Positions 57,132 to 64,000 of a stretch of 64,000 bases of DNA are shown piece by piece. The notes under the pieces were generated by a model. That model saw nothing but the letters and a program-made list of their open reading frames with translations. It was not told where the DNA came from and did no database searches. Numbering within the stretch: the first letter of the stretch is position 1; every line of letters begins with the position of its first letter. The DNA is from Hymenobacter aranciens (GTDB lineage: Bacteria > Bacteroidota > Bacteroidia > Cytophagales > Hymenobacteraceae), in assembly GCF_030580865.1 (NCBI RefSeq), contig NZ_JAUQSY010000009.1:1-64000 (forward strand). Direction: 5' to 3'. Both the position numbers and the translations under genes were made by a program.

Positions 57132-57752
57132 ATGATGAATAAACTCCTGCCGCTGCTCGCTATCTGCGCCCTGTTATTCAGTAGCTTCACCCTCCGCCCT
57201 ACTGACGAAGGCTACCAGGTCGGCGACAAAGCCGCCGATTTCAGCCTCCGGAACGTGAACGGCAAAATGGTGTCGCTGGCCGACAACAAAGCCGCCAAAG
57301 GCTACATCGTCGTCTTCACCTGCAACACTTGCCCCTATGCCAAGGCCTACGAAAGCCGCATCATTGCCCTGCACAAGAAATACGCGCCCAAAGGCTACCC
57401 CGTGGTGGCCATCAACCCCAACGACATAGCCACCGTGCCCGGCGATTCCTACGAAGCCATGCAGGCCCAGGCCAAGAGTAAGAAGTACCCCTTCCCCTAC
57501 CTGCACGACGAAACCCAGCAGACAGCCCGTACTTTCGGCGCCACCCGCACCCCGCACCTCTACGTGCTCACGCGCCAGGGCAACGACTTCGTAGTGTCCT
57601 ACATCGGCGCCATCGACGACAACTCGGAAGACGCCAAGCTCGTGAAAACGAAGTACGTGGAGAATGCCATGAGCGAGTTGCTGGCTGGTAAGCCCGCCTC
57701 CACGGCTTCGACCAAAGCCATTGGTTGCACTATTAAGTGGAAAAAGGCGTAA
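57132..57752 (+). CDS. secreted redoxin/AhpC-TSA-family protein
   Basis: 206 residues. Signal MMNKLLPLLAICALLFSSFT, then a thioredoxin-like fold: VGDKAADFSLRNVNGKMVSL, VVFTCNTCPYAKAYE with a CNTC motif, YPFPYLHDETQQTARTFGAT and RTPHLYVLT. This is the resA/AhpC-like group, perhaps an extracytoplasmic thiol reductase or peroxidase; the exact role is unknown. It begins 12 bp after the TlpA pseudogene and is probably in its transcript. Followed by a palindrome (57761-57849). Confidence 0.9.
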   Translation: MMNKLLPLLAICALLFSSFTLRPTDEGYQVGDKAADFSLRNVNGKMVSLADNKAAKGYIVVFTCNTCPYAKAYESRIIALHKKYAPKGYPVVAINPNDIATVPGDSYEAMQAQAKSKKYPFPYLHDETQQTARTFGATRTPHLYVLTRQGNDFVVSYIGAIDDNSEDAKLVKTKYVENAMSELLAGKPASTASTKAIGCTIKWKKA

Positions 57753-57760
57753 GCGCCTGC

Positions 57761-57849
57761 CTGTCATGCTGAACGCAGTGAAGCATCCTCTCACGTTGGA
57801 ACGATTGGTTCCGGCGTGAGAAGATGCTTCACTGCGTTCAGCATGACAG
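57761..57849. repeat. palindromic repeat, CATGCTGAACGCAG type (copy 3)
   Basis: CTGTCATGCTGAACGCAGTG...CACG (57761-57795) faces CGTGAGAAGATGCTTC...GACAG (57815-57849) around a ~19-bp loop. Lies between convergent redoxin and quinone oxidoreductase genes, where it could act as a bidirectional transcript end. Confidence 0.92.
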
Positions 57850-57853
57850 ACGT

Positions 57854-58822
57854 TTACACTGCCAGCACAATCTTCCCGATGTGCGCGCTGCTCTCCATCA
57901 ACCGGTGCGCTGCTACCGCCTCCGCCAGCGGGAAAGTTTGATGAATCACTGGCCGGAATTTCCCCGCCGCCAGTAGCGGCCAGACGTGCCGTTCCACTTC
58001 CGCCGCCAGCGCACCTTTAAACTCGTTCGAGCGCGGGCGGAGGGTACTGCCGGTAATAGTGAGGCGCCGACGCATGACTTCCAGCGCGTTAAACTCGCCC
58101 TTATTGCCCTGCATGGCATTGATGAATACCAGCCGGCCATCGTCCTTCAGCAAGCGCAGGTTTTTGACAATGTACTCACCGCCAATCATATCGAGAATCA
58201 CATCGACGCCTTCCGCTTGCAGCACCTGCTCAAAATCTTCGGTTTTGTAGTTAATGGCCCACTCCGCTCCCAGCTCACGGCAGGCCTGGCACTTGGCCGC
58301 ATCGCCCGCCGTCACGGCCACCCGGCTACCCAGCGCCACCGCCAGCTGAATAGCCGTGGTGCCGATACCGCTGCTGCCGCCATGCACCAGCAGCGTTTCG
58401 CCCGGCTGCAAGCTGCCCCGCTGAAATACGTTGTGCCACACGGTAAATACCGTTTCGGGCAGCGCGGCGGCCTCGGCCATGGATAAGCCGGCGGGCACCG
58501 GCAGACAATGCCGGGCATCTACCACGGCATATTCAGCATACCCGCCGGCCGGCAGCAACGCGCACACCGCGGCGCCGGGCTGCCAGCGGCTGACTTCAGC
58601 CCCACATTCTTCCACGATGCCCGCAATTTCCAAACCCGGCACCAGCCCGCTTACGTCGCCGCTGCCCGCGTATTTGCCTTGCCGCATCAGCACATCGGGG
58701 CGGTTTACCCCGGCGGCCTGCACGCGCACTAGGACTTCGTGAGCGGTGGGCTTGGGCCTAGGCTGCTCCTGCAGCCGCAATACTTCTGGCCCACCGGGCT
58801 GCTGAATGACAATTGCTTTCAT
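57854..58822 (-). CDS. NAD(P)H:quinone oxidoreductase, zinc-free MDR family
   Basis: 322 residues from the ATG at 58822 (MKAIVIQQPGGPEVLRL). MDR alcohol-dehydrogenase-like fold of the QOR type: AGVNRPDVLMRQGKY, the NADPH-binding LVHGGSSGIGTTAIQLAVALG and TITGSTLRPRS near the end. It lacks the catalytic zinc Cys residues, so quinone or alkenal reduction is expected. The upstream frame of nine residues is not needed. Single gene, ending 4 bp after a palindrome. Confidence 0.9.
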   Translation of the reverse strand: MKAIVIQQPGGPEVLRLQEQPRPKPTAHEVLVRVQAAGVNRPDVLMRQGKYAGSGDVSGLVPGLEIAGIVEECGAEVSRWQPGAAVCALLPAGGYAEYAVVDARHCLPVPAGLSMAEAAALPETVFTVWHNVFQRGSLQPGETLLVHGGSSGIGTTAIQLAVALGSRVAVTAGDAAKCQACRELGAEWAINYKTEDFEQVLQAEGVDVILDMIGGEYIVKNLRLLKDDGRLVFINAMQGNKGEFNALEVMRRRLTITGSTLRPRSNEFKGALAAEVERHVWPLLAAGKFRPVIHQTFPLAEAVAAHRLMESSAHIGKIVLAV

Positions 58823-58846
58823 AGAAAGAAAAGAAAATGATGGAAA

Positions 58847-58875
58847 CAAAAAACGGCTCCGTAGAGCCGTTTTAC
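58847..58875 (-). terminator. intrinsic terminator
   Basis: On the minus strand AAAACGGCTC pairs with GAGCCGTTTT and is followed by TTTGTTT; it ends the PAS gene before the quinone oxidoreductase. Confidence 0.75.
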
Positions 58876-58900
58876 AAAAAGCATTGCCTAAGCAAAAAAG

Positions 58901-59439
58901 TTATTGCGCGTCGCGCTGCTGCCGCAGCGTTTGCACTTCCCGCTCCAAATCCAGGGTGCGGAACATCACCTTAGCTTCCAAATCGGAATAAGCCAGCTCC
59001 AGCTGCTCGCGCATCTGGCGCTGCTCCTCAATATCGGTGCAGGTGCCAAACCAGGCCACAATCTGCCCGCTCTCGTCGCGCCGCGGCAGGGCCTGCCCCA
59101 GAAACCAGCGGTAGCTACCCGCCTGGCTTTTAAAGCGGTATTCGATGCGATAGTAATCGCCGGTGGCCAGCGAGTGGCCCCATACCTGGCGGGCGCGCTG
59201 CTGGTCGTCGGGATGCAGCAGGTTGTTCCACATATCCGGGCCCACGCTCATCGGCACAGTGTAGCCCGTGTAGTCTACCCAGCGCTGGTTGAAATAGGTA
59301 TGGTTGCCCTCCGGGTCGGTAATCCACACCAGCTAATATTGTCAACTAAAAAAGCAAACTCTTCCTGCCCCAGACTAATCAACTCCGGTGCATTTTCGAG
59401 GGCATTGGCCGACGGACCAGTAGAATCAAGAGAACTCAC
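58901..59439 (-). pseudogene. PAS-domain protein, frameshifted
   Basis: The 3' part (59329-58901) encodes a PAS/PAC domain: WITDPEGNHTYFNQRWVDYT, LHPDDQQRARQVW, YRFKSQAGSYRWFL and an FGTCTDIEEQ PAC end, then a coiled coil. Upstream in a different frame, from GTG 59439, VSSLDSTGPSANALENAPEL...EEFAFLVDNI gives the expected helix and PAS start; at about 59337-59341 (DNI then AGCTGG) the frame slips by two bases relative to LVWITDPEG. Joining the frames restores a normal PAS N terminus. A shorter independent start at 59329 would lack the first strand. No kinase or output domain, so a free PAS sensor if functional. Confidence 0.6.
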
Positions 59440-59488
59440 GGATAGAAACGGTTAGTGGGGTGAACAGGAGATTTAAATTTGGCACCGG

Positions 59489-59854
59489 CTATACGCGTTC
59501 GAGCTGCATTTCCATGCCCGACGCAAAATAAAGGTTCAATTGGCTTTTGGCACCGTCGCTGGAGCGGCGCAGGCGCGTCACGAGGGCGCGCGTTTGCTCA
59601 GCGGGCAGCTCGAAGCGTAGGTAGGGGCGCTTGAGCAGGTCGTCGCGCAGTACGCTCCAGCGGCCCGACTGGTTATGACGGGCTTCGGGGGCCTGGGTTT
59701 CAAGGCGATTCGATTCTAGGCGCAGGCGGGCTGCCTGGGCCAGCGGGCTGCCGGGGTCATTGCTATTCAATACCCGACTCGCCACCTGCCAATCACCGGC
59801 GAAGTAGTCGTCGGGCAGGTTTTGTAGATTAATATCCAGCAGAAGGTCAGACAT
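59489..59854 (-). CDS. hypothetical protein
   Basis: 121 residues, not recognised. Starts MSDLLLDINLQNLPDDYFAG; contains LAQAARLRLESNRLETQAPE (helical) and ends with a beta-strand pair LRFELPAEQTRALVTRLRRS and SQLNLYFASGMEMQLERV. Soluble, no Cys motif. It is separated from the PAS gene by about 50 bp on the same strand and may share a transcript. Function cannot be assigned. Confidence 0.6.
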   Translation of the reverse strand: MSDLLLDINLQNLPDDYFAGDWQVASRVLNSNDPGSPLAQAARLRLESNRLETQAPEARHNQSGRWSVLRDDLLKRPYLRFELPAEQTRALVTRLRRSSDGAKSQLNLYFASGMEMQLERV

Positions 59855-60012
59855 GAAAGGGCGAACAGTGTTCAGGCTTCAAAAATACGAGCAGCGGCCG
59901 GCCTTCGCAACGAATAAATACGTAAAATAGGCGGCCGGCCCCGGCAGATTTCACCCAACCGAGGCCCACTGCAAACCCCGACTGTAGCACCCGCGTTCCC
60001 GCAATTCGTACA

Positions 60013-60020
60013 TAACTTTG
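60013..60020 (+). promoter_or_regulatory. -7 element TAACTTTG
   Basis: Exact TAnnTTTG match 22 bp before the ATG at 60042, giving a leader of about 15 bases. No clear -33 element. Confidence 0.55.
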
Positions 60021-60041
60021 GGATTCCTGAAAGCCAGCCCT

Positions 60042-60560
60042 ATGAAGATTAAAAAACCGCGCTTCTTCCCGGCGCTGGCTGGCGCGGCCCGCCTCACCGG
60101 CCTAGCCGCCTGGCAAACCGGCCGCCTTTTCCACCAGCTTGCCGCCCGCGCCCTCGATTCGGTGCAGGACGTGCTGCGCACCGAAGTCGAAAAAGGCAAC
60201 CTCAAGCTGGTCGCCGACTTTCTGGCCGACAAAGCATTGCCCGCCGTCCGGGTAATGTTGCTTGAGCGCATGACCGTGCGCCTGCTGGCCCGTATCGGTC
60301 TGCGCGGTGCCCTGGCTTCCAACGTAGTAGGCTGGATACTGCCTTTCGTCATCGAAAAGCTAATCATGGTGTCCAACAAAAGTGGCGTTTTCGACAAGCT
60401 CAAGGCCAACGCTACCGTGAGCGAAGGCCTGCACCGGCTCGACGAGCTGCGCCACACCGCCTGGAAAATGCTGGTACCCGACCCCGGCAGCAGCGCAGAG
60501 GTGGTGGAAGATGAGGAACCGAAACAACAGCTACTGCTGGCTCAACCGCAGACAGATTAG
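60042..60560 (+). CDS. hypothetical amphipathic/helical protein
   Basis: 172 residues from ATG 60042. Mostly helical with basic head (MKIKKPRFFPALAGAARL), then VQDVLRTEVEKGNLKLVADF, RMTVRLLARIGLRGALASNV and a hydrophobic stretch VGWILPFVIEKLIMVSN that may be one membrane helix. The tail is acidic (AEVVEDEEPK). It has an exact -7 promoter motif and its own terminator, so it is a single-gene unit. Not recognised as a family; membrane-associated protein is the best guess. Confidence 0.65.
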   Translation: MKIKKPRFFPALAGAARLTGLAAWQTGRLFHQLAARALDSVQDVLRTEVEKGNLKLVADFLADKALPAVRVMLLERMTVRLLARIGLRGALASNVVGWILPFVIEKLIMVSNKSGVFDKLKANATVSEGLHRLDELRHTAWKMLVPDPGSSAEVVEDEEPKQQLLLAQPQTD

Positions 60561-60574
60561 CTACACATATTTGC

Positions 60575-60614
60575 AAAAAAGCCCGGCCGCATAGTAGTGC
60601 AGCCGGGCTTTTTT
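60575..60614. terminator. bidirectional terminator
   Basis: AAAAAAGCCCGGC pairs with GCCGGGCTTTTTT around a CGCATAGTAGTGCA loop, between the convergent genes at 60042 and 60632. Confidence 0.93.
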
Positions 60615-60631
60615 AATTCAGCAGCAAGGCG

Positions 60632-60925
60632 CTACTTCACTTTGATACGCTTGCCATTGCTTTTCACTTTGGCACCCTCCGGTACGATAACTGCCTTTTC
60701 GCTTCGGGCGCGGGCCGGAGCAATCGGCGTTTGGTCAGTAGTCGTGGTGGTCGTTTCGGTGGTCGTGGATGCCGGCGGGGTTACCACGGTTTGGGTGGGG
60801 TAAGTGGTAGTGGTGGTGGCAGGCGCGGTGGTCGTCTGCTTGGTAGTGGTCGTTTGAGTAGTTTGGGCGCTGGCCGAATAGGCACCACCCGTCAGCAGAG
60901 CTGCAAGAACAACGAGGGTTTTCAT
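60632..60925 (-). CDS. secreted Thr-rich protein
   Basis: 97 residues. Signal peptide MKTLVVLAALLTGGAYSASA, then a mature region dominated by Thr (TTQTTTTKQTTTAPATTTTT and TTTETTTTTTDQT) and a basic C-terminal KVKSNGKRIKVK. Low-complexity Thr-rich linkers are common in exported proteins of this phylum; no folded domain can be seen. TTCTTTTG (60927-60934, minus strand) is one base from a -7 element. Role unknown, perhaps envelope structure. It shares the bidirectional terminator. Confidence 0.7.
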   Translation of the reverse strand: MKTLVVLAALLTGGAYSASAQTTQTTTTKQTTTAPATTTTTYPTQTVVTPPASTTTETTTTTTDQTPIAPARARSEKAVIVPEGAKVKSNGKRIKVK

Positions 60926-61047
60926 GGCAAAAGAAATTGGAAAGGAAGAATGAATCTACCGCCGGGCATTGTCCGACAGCGTGGAGCATTTAACGCAAGC
61001 TGTTCCCAAAGGTTAAATTCGACTACTAAGTCCGACTCTTCCGAACG

Positions 61048-61081
61048 CAAAAAAAGCCGCCCCACACGGAACGGCTCTTTC
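61048..61081 (-). terminator. terminator of glutamine synthetase
   Basis: On the minus strand AGCCG pairs with CGGCT across a GTTCC-type loop and is followed by TTTTTTT. Lies about 60 bp after the glnN stop codon. Confidence 0.65.
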
Positions 61082-61141
61082 CCAACCGGGGCGCGGCGAG
61101 AATTCCCACCCAACACCGGACCCGATTCTAACTTCTGGCGC

Positions 61142-63331
61142 CTACCGGCTGAACAATAGTTCGCGGTACTTTACCAGAGGCCAGTCCTCATCGTCCACCA
61201 TCTGCTCGAGCTTGTCAACGGCGCGGCGGATGGGGTCGAATTTCGTTTTGATGTCGTCGCAGTACGCAATTGCGCGCTCGCGGCCATCCTCAATTTTGTT
61301 GGCTTCCTTGCGGGCGTCAATCATGGCGTCCACGTTGGTTTTGATGGTTGAAACGTAGCGCGAGATGCGCTTAATCATTTCCACCGTCACTTCGCTGTAC
61401 TCGTCGGCCAGGCCGATTTCGCGCAGACCTTTTACGTTGTTAATGAGCTTGGTCTGGTACGAGATGGCCGTCGGAATGATGTGGTTCACGGCCAGGTCGC
61501 CCAGCACGCGGGCTTCAATCTGGATTTTCTTCTGGTAGTCTTCCAGCAGAATTTCGTGGCGGGCATGTAGCTCGGTGTGCGAGAAGATGCCGTGGCGGGC
61601 AAACAGCTCGGCGGCGTCGTTGCGTACGTAAGCATCGAGGGCCAGCGGCGTGGTGGGGATGTTGGCCAGCCCGCGGCGGGCGGCTTCTTCCTTCCACTCG
61701 TCCGAGTAGCCGTTGCCTTCGAAACGGATGTTCTTGGAGCTGATAACGTACTCGCGCAGCACGTCCACAATGGCCACTTCCTTCTTTTTGCCCTGCTCGA
61801 TGTAGGCGTCAACCGACTTTTTGAAATCAATCAGCTGGTCGGCCACGATGGCGTTGAGCACCGTCATGGCCGAGGCGCAGTTGGCCGAGGAGCCCACGGC
61901 GCGCAGCTCGAACTTATTGCCGGTGAAGGCGAAAGGCGAGGTACGGTTACGGTCGGTGTTGTCGAGCAGGATGGGCGGAATCTTGTCGATGCCCAGCTTG
62001 AGGTAGATGTTGTCGCCCTTGTCGAGCGGCAGCTTAGCGGTGCGCTCCAACTCGTCCAGCACGCCGTCCAGCATCGAGCCCAGGAACACCGACATGATGG
62101 CCGGCGGCGCTTCGTTGGCGCCAAGGCGGTGGTCGTTGCTAGCCGAAGCGATGCTGGCGCGCAACAGGTCGCCGTAGCGATGTACGGCCTTCACCGTGGT
62201 GATGAAGAAGGCCAAGAACTGCAGGTTTTCCTTGGGGCGCTTGCCGGGGGCCAGCAGGTTCACACCGGTGTCGGTGCTCATGGCCCAATTGTTGTGCTTG
62301 CCCGAGCCATTCACGCCGGCGAAAGGTTTTTCGTGCAGCAACACTTTGAAGTTGTGGCGCTCGGCCACGCGCTCCATCACGTCCATCAACAGCTGGTTGT
62401 GGTCGATGGCGAGGTTGGCATCCTCAAAGGTAGGCGCGCACTCGAACTGATTGGGAGCTACTTCATTATGACGCGTGCGCAGCGGAATACCCAGCTCGTT
62501 GGCTTCTTCCTCAAAGTCGAGCATGAAGGCGTGGGCGCGGGCCGGGATGGAGCCGAAGTAGTGGTCATCAAGCTGCTGGCCTTTGGCCGGCGCGTGGCCA
62601 AACAGGGTACGGCCGGTGAGCACGAGGTCGGGGCGGGCGTCGAACAGGGCGCGGTCCACAAGGAAGTATTCCTGCTCGATGCCGAGCGTAGTGTTCACGC
62701 GGGCTACGTCTTTGTCGAAGTAGTGGCACACGTCGAGGGCCGACTTTTCGAGCACAGCCAGCGACTTCAGCAATGGCGCCTTGTAGTCAAGGGCTTCGCC
62801 AGTGTAGGCCACGAAAATCGTGGGAATGCAGAGCGTCTTCGCCCCTACCGTTTCGATGATGAAAGCGGGCGAGGTGGGGTCCCAGGCGGTGTAGCCGCGG
62901 GCCTCGAAGGTGTTGCGGATGCCGCCGTTGGGGAACGACGAGGCATCGGGCTCCTGCTGCACGAGGGCCGAGCCCTTGAAGTTCTCAATCGGCCGACCGT
63001 CGGAATTGAGGTCGAAGAACGAGTCGTGCTTCTCGGCGGTGGCGCCGGTGAGGGGCTGAAACCAGTGCGTGTAGTGCGTGGCGCCCTTGGCCATGGCCCA
63101 GGTTTTCATGGCCGAAGCCACGGCGTCGGCCACGCTGCGCTCCACAGTAGCGCCTTGTTTAATAGCAGCCTGCAGCTTCTTAAAGTAGTCGCTGGGCATC
63201 GTCGCCCGCATGGCTTCGGTATTGAACACGTTTTTGCCGTAGCTGTCGGAGCGGCGAACGGTGCTGGGGGTTACCGTTTTCGCGTGACGCTTGGTTACGA
63301 GTTCAAGGGCATTAAAGCGCAGAATGGCCAT
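61142..63331 (-). CDS. glnN: glutamine synthetase, type III
   Basis: ATP-dependent glutamate-ammonia ligase of the GSIII type: 729 residues, the large form (about 720-730) usual in Bacteroidetes. Start ATG 63331 (MAILRFNALELVTKRH). The N-terminal ATP/Mg2+ sheet part contains GKNVFNTEAMRATMP and KGATHYTHWFQPLTGATAEK; substrate-loop region SALVQQEPDASSFPNGG and the catalytic EYFLVDRALF follow; ERHNFKVLLHEKPFAGVNGS with HNNWAMSTDTG carries the nucleotide pocket. It is the only nitrogen-assimilation gene in the window. A full Bacteroidetes promoter is upstream. An in-frame stretch upstream to 63490 is rejected. Confidence 0.97.
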   Translation of the reverse strand: MAILRFNALELVTKRHAKTVTPSTVRRSDSYGKNVFNTEAMRATMPSDYFKKLQAAIKQGATVERSVADAVASAMKTWAMAKGATHYTHWFQPLTGATAEKHDSFFDLNSDGRPIENFKGSALVQQEPDASSFPNGGIRNTFEARGYTAWDPTSPAFIIETVGAKTLCIPTIFVAYTGEALDYKAPLLKSLAVLEKSALDVCHYFDKDVARVNTTLGIEQEYFLVDRALFDARPDLVLTGRTLFGHAPAKGQQLDDHYFGSIPARAHAFMLDFEEEANELGIPLRTRHNEVAPNQFECAPTFEDANLAIDHNQLLMDVMERVAERHNFKVLLHEKPFAGVNGSGKHNNWAMSTDTGVNLLAPGKRPKENLQFLAFFITTVKAVHRYGDLLRASIASASNDHRLGANEAPPAIMSVFLGSMLDGVLDELERTAKLPLDKGDNIYLKLGIDKIPPILLDNTDRNRTSPFAFTGNKFELRAVGSSANCASAMTVLNAIVADQLIDFKKSVDAYIEQGKKKEVAIVDVLREYVISSKNIRFEGNGYSDEWKEEAARRGLANIPTTPLALDAYVRNDAAELFARHGIFSHTELHARHEILLEDYQKKIQIEARVLGDLAVNHIIPTAISYQTKLINNVKGLREIGLADEYSEVTVEMIKRISRYVSTIKTNVDAMIDARKEANKIEDGRERAIAYCDDIKTKFDPIRRAVDKLEQMVDDEDWPLVKYRELLFSR

Positions 63332-63404
63332 GGCGGGTGGGAGTATTTTTAAAAAGCCTCGGGATTTTGGGTGACCGAGGAGAAGAGGGTGCGTTTTCTG
63401 AAGG

Positions 63405-63437
63405 CAAATGTACGGCAGCACCGCATTTTTTTCCAAA
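63405..63437 (-). promoter_or_regulatory. consensus promoter of glnN
   Basis: Minus strand: -33 TTTG (63434-63437), 21-bp spacer, -7 TACATTTG (63405-63412). The transcript would start near 63398, leaving a leader of about 68 bases. Confidence 0.75.
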
Positions 63438-63713
63438 CACCCCCAAGAAAATGCGCTGCATCTTCTGAAAAACCTTGATTTTTCTGACAAGCCCCCCCTA
63501 ATATGGCTTCAACACCTCCGGCCAAAACGTTTGCGGCGTTTCTGCAAACGTTTGCGGTCATTTGGTTACCTATTGCTCTGCGGCTTTAGGCTACCCCCAC
63601 TCCAACTCCCAGGGCCCATTTTCAGCAAATGCTTTTGGGTTTTTGTCTAAAAAAAAGTTGTCGACCCCAAAAAAAGTTAAAAAACAGTCCGGACCAGGGC
63701 CGTTTGGGGCGTC

Positions 63714-63721
63714 TATCTTTG
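63714..63721 (+). promoter_or_regulatory. -7 element TATCTTTG
   Basis: Exact TAnnTTTG match. RNA would start near 63727, so the upstream GTG (63726) could not be used as start; the in-frame GTG at 63741 fits better. Confidence 0.45.
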
Positions 63722-63740
63722 CCCAGTGAAGAACCGATTC

Positions 63741-64000
63741 GTGTTTCAGCCGCGCTATTTTTTGTTCTGGCTCCTGTTTTTTGGCCTGAGCCGGGGCCTG
63801 TTTTTGCTTTATCACGGGGCGGCAGCCCGGCAACTTTCGACCGGCACGGTGGCGAGCACCTTTTTTTACGGGCTGCGGCTGGATGCTTCGGCAGCAGCTT
63901 ACCTGTCGGCGGTGCCGTTTTTACTTTTTATAGTAAGTAGTCTGCTGGGACGACGCTTTCCGTTGGGCCGAATTATAGCCGTTTACACCGCCATCACCGG
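63741..64000 (+). CDS. LTA-synthase/sulfatase-family membrane protein, N-terminal part
   Basis: Cut by the right edge of the window; only about 86 codons are seen. From GTG 63741 (alternative GTG 63726) the product reads FQPRYFLFWLLFFGLSRGLF, then FFYGLRLDASAAAYLSAVPF. This opening, with membrane helices and a RLDAS element, is characteristic of LTA-synthase/alkaline-phosphatase-superfamily membrane proteins in Bacteroidetes, which carry a C-terminal extracellular sulfatase-like domain and transfer or cleave phosphoglycerol-type groups. The catalytic domain is outside the window, so the call is provisional. Confidence 0.7.
   Translation, partial: MFQPRYFLFWLLFFGLSRGLFLLYHGAAARQLSTGTVASTFFYGLRLDASAAAYLSAVPFLLFIVSSLLGRRFPLGRIIAVYTAIT

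Larger units (their letters stand above)
63332..63725. other. intergenic region, glnN and LTA-synthase-like divergent promoters
   Basis: No gene is seen. It holds the glnN promoter (63405-63437, minus), two copies of AAACGTTTGCGG (63525-63536 and 63546-63557), the second extended to a perfect 12-bp palindrome GCAAACGTTTGC (63544-63555) of the sort bound by LacI-family dimers, two CCCCAAAAAAAGTT-like copies near 63640-63680, and the -7 element at 63714. Confidence 0.5.

Noticed and set aside
61577..63352. A 591-codon plus-strand open frame opposite glnN
   Set aside because: It is fully antisense to a textbook glutamine synthetase III gene. Its Gly/Val/His/Ala-rich translation has no domain and is the usual mirror of high-GC codon use.

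Overview
The window looks like a chromosomal segment of a GC-rich member of the Bacteroidetes, most likely Hymenobacter or a close Cytophagales relative. The basis is the high GC content, the family content (BLUF, DUF547, DUF2256, GSIII-type glutamine synthetase, plant/Bacteroidetes-type long IspG, DUF92, many LxxC lipoproteins) and repeated matches to the Bacteroidetes promoter -7 motif TAnnTTTG in front of genes on both strands. Shine-Dalgarno sequences are largely absent and several genes appear to use GTG or TTG starts. I saw no rRNA, tRNA, CRISPR array or transposase. Genus assignment is inference.

Layout. 0-3.7 kb: cell-surface glycan genes (GT2, Wzx-like flippase, FemAB/GNAT-like protein). 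3.8-5.4 kb: CorA and a structured intergenic region with a 30-codon basic ORF. 5.4-9.1 kb: acyltransferase divergent from a BLUF photoreceptor followed by a three-PAS histidine kinase. 9.1-11.2 kb: AT-richer ATPase plus TOPRIM-like two-gene module, possibly a defence system. 11.3-20.9 kb: unknown secreted, lipid-anchored and membrane proteins, a GIY-YIG protein and an amino-acid permease. 21-26 kb: DUF547 protein, then a same-strand redox run (FAD/NAD oxidoreductase, small membrane protein ending in six histidines, NapH/NosR-like polyferredoxin, formylglycine-enzyme-like lipoprotein). 26-31.9 kb: SRPBCC protein, PrxQ/BCP, a three-gene membrane glycosylation cluster, DUF2064 glycosyltransferase and a stand-alone H-NOX haem protein. 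32-36 kb: ECF sigma/anti-sigma pair, PspC-like protein, TPR lipoprotein. 36-43 kb: pyruvate dehydrogenase E1 beta, LLM flavoenzyme, SnoaL-like, DUF1877, GT-C membrane protein, DinB, thioesterase, methyltransferase. 43-48 kb: DUF2256, YedY/MsrP-like molybdoenzyme with a b-type cytochrome, hydrolase, DUF92, second ECF sigma, MmcQ/YjbR. 48.5-53.2 kb: a large ABC-permease/M1-aminopeptidase fusion with its ATPase. 53.6-64 kb: minimal kinase-like protein, IspG, a TlpA pseudogene, redoxin, quinone oxidoreductase, a frameshifted PAS gene, small unknowns, glutamine synthetase III, and the start of a probable LTA-synthase/sulfatase-family membrane protein.

The most unusual feature at the whole-window scale is the density of palindromic repeats between genes. 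At least nine sequence families occur, from a perfect 58-bp palindrome to about 266-bp elements with long terminal inverted repeats. Several carry the start codon, the stop codon or the promoter of the neighbouring gene. The most promising candidates for undescribed systems are the ATPase/TOPRIM-like pair, the FAD-His6-polyferredoxin-FGE-like redox run, the structured 5.1-5.26 kb region and the 175-residue kinase-like protein.
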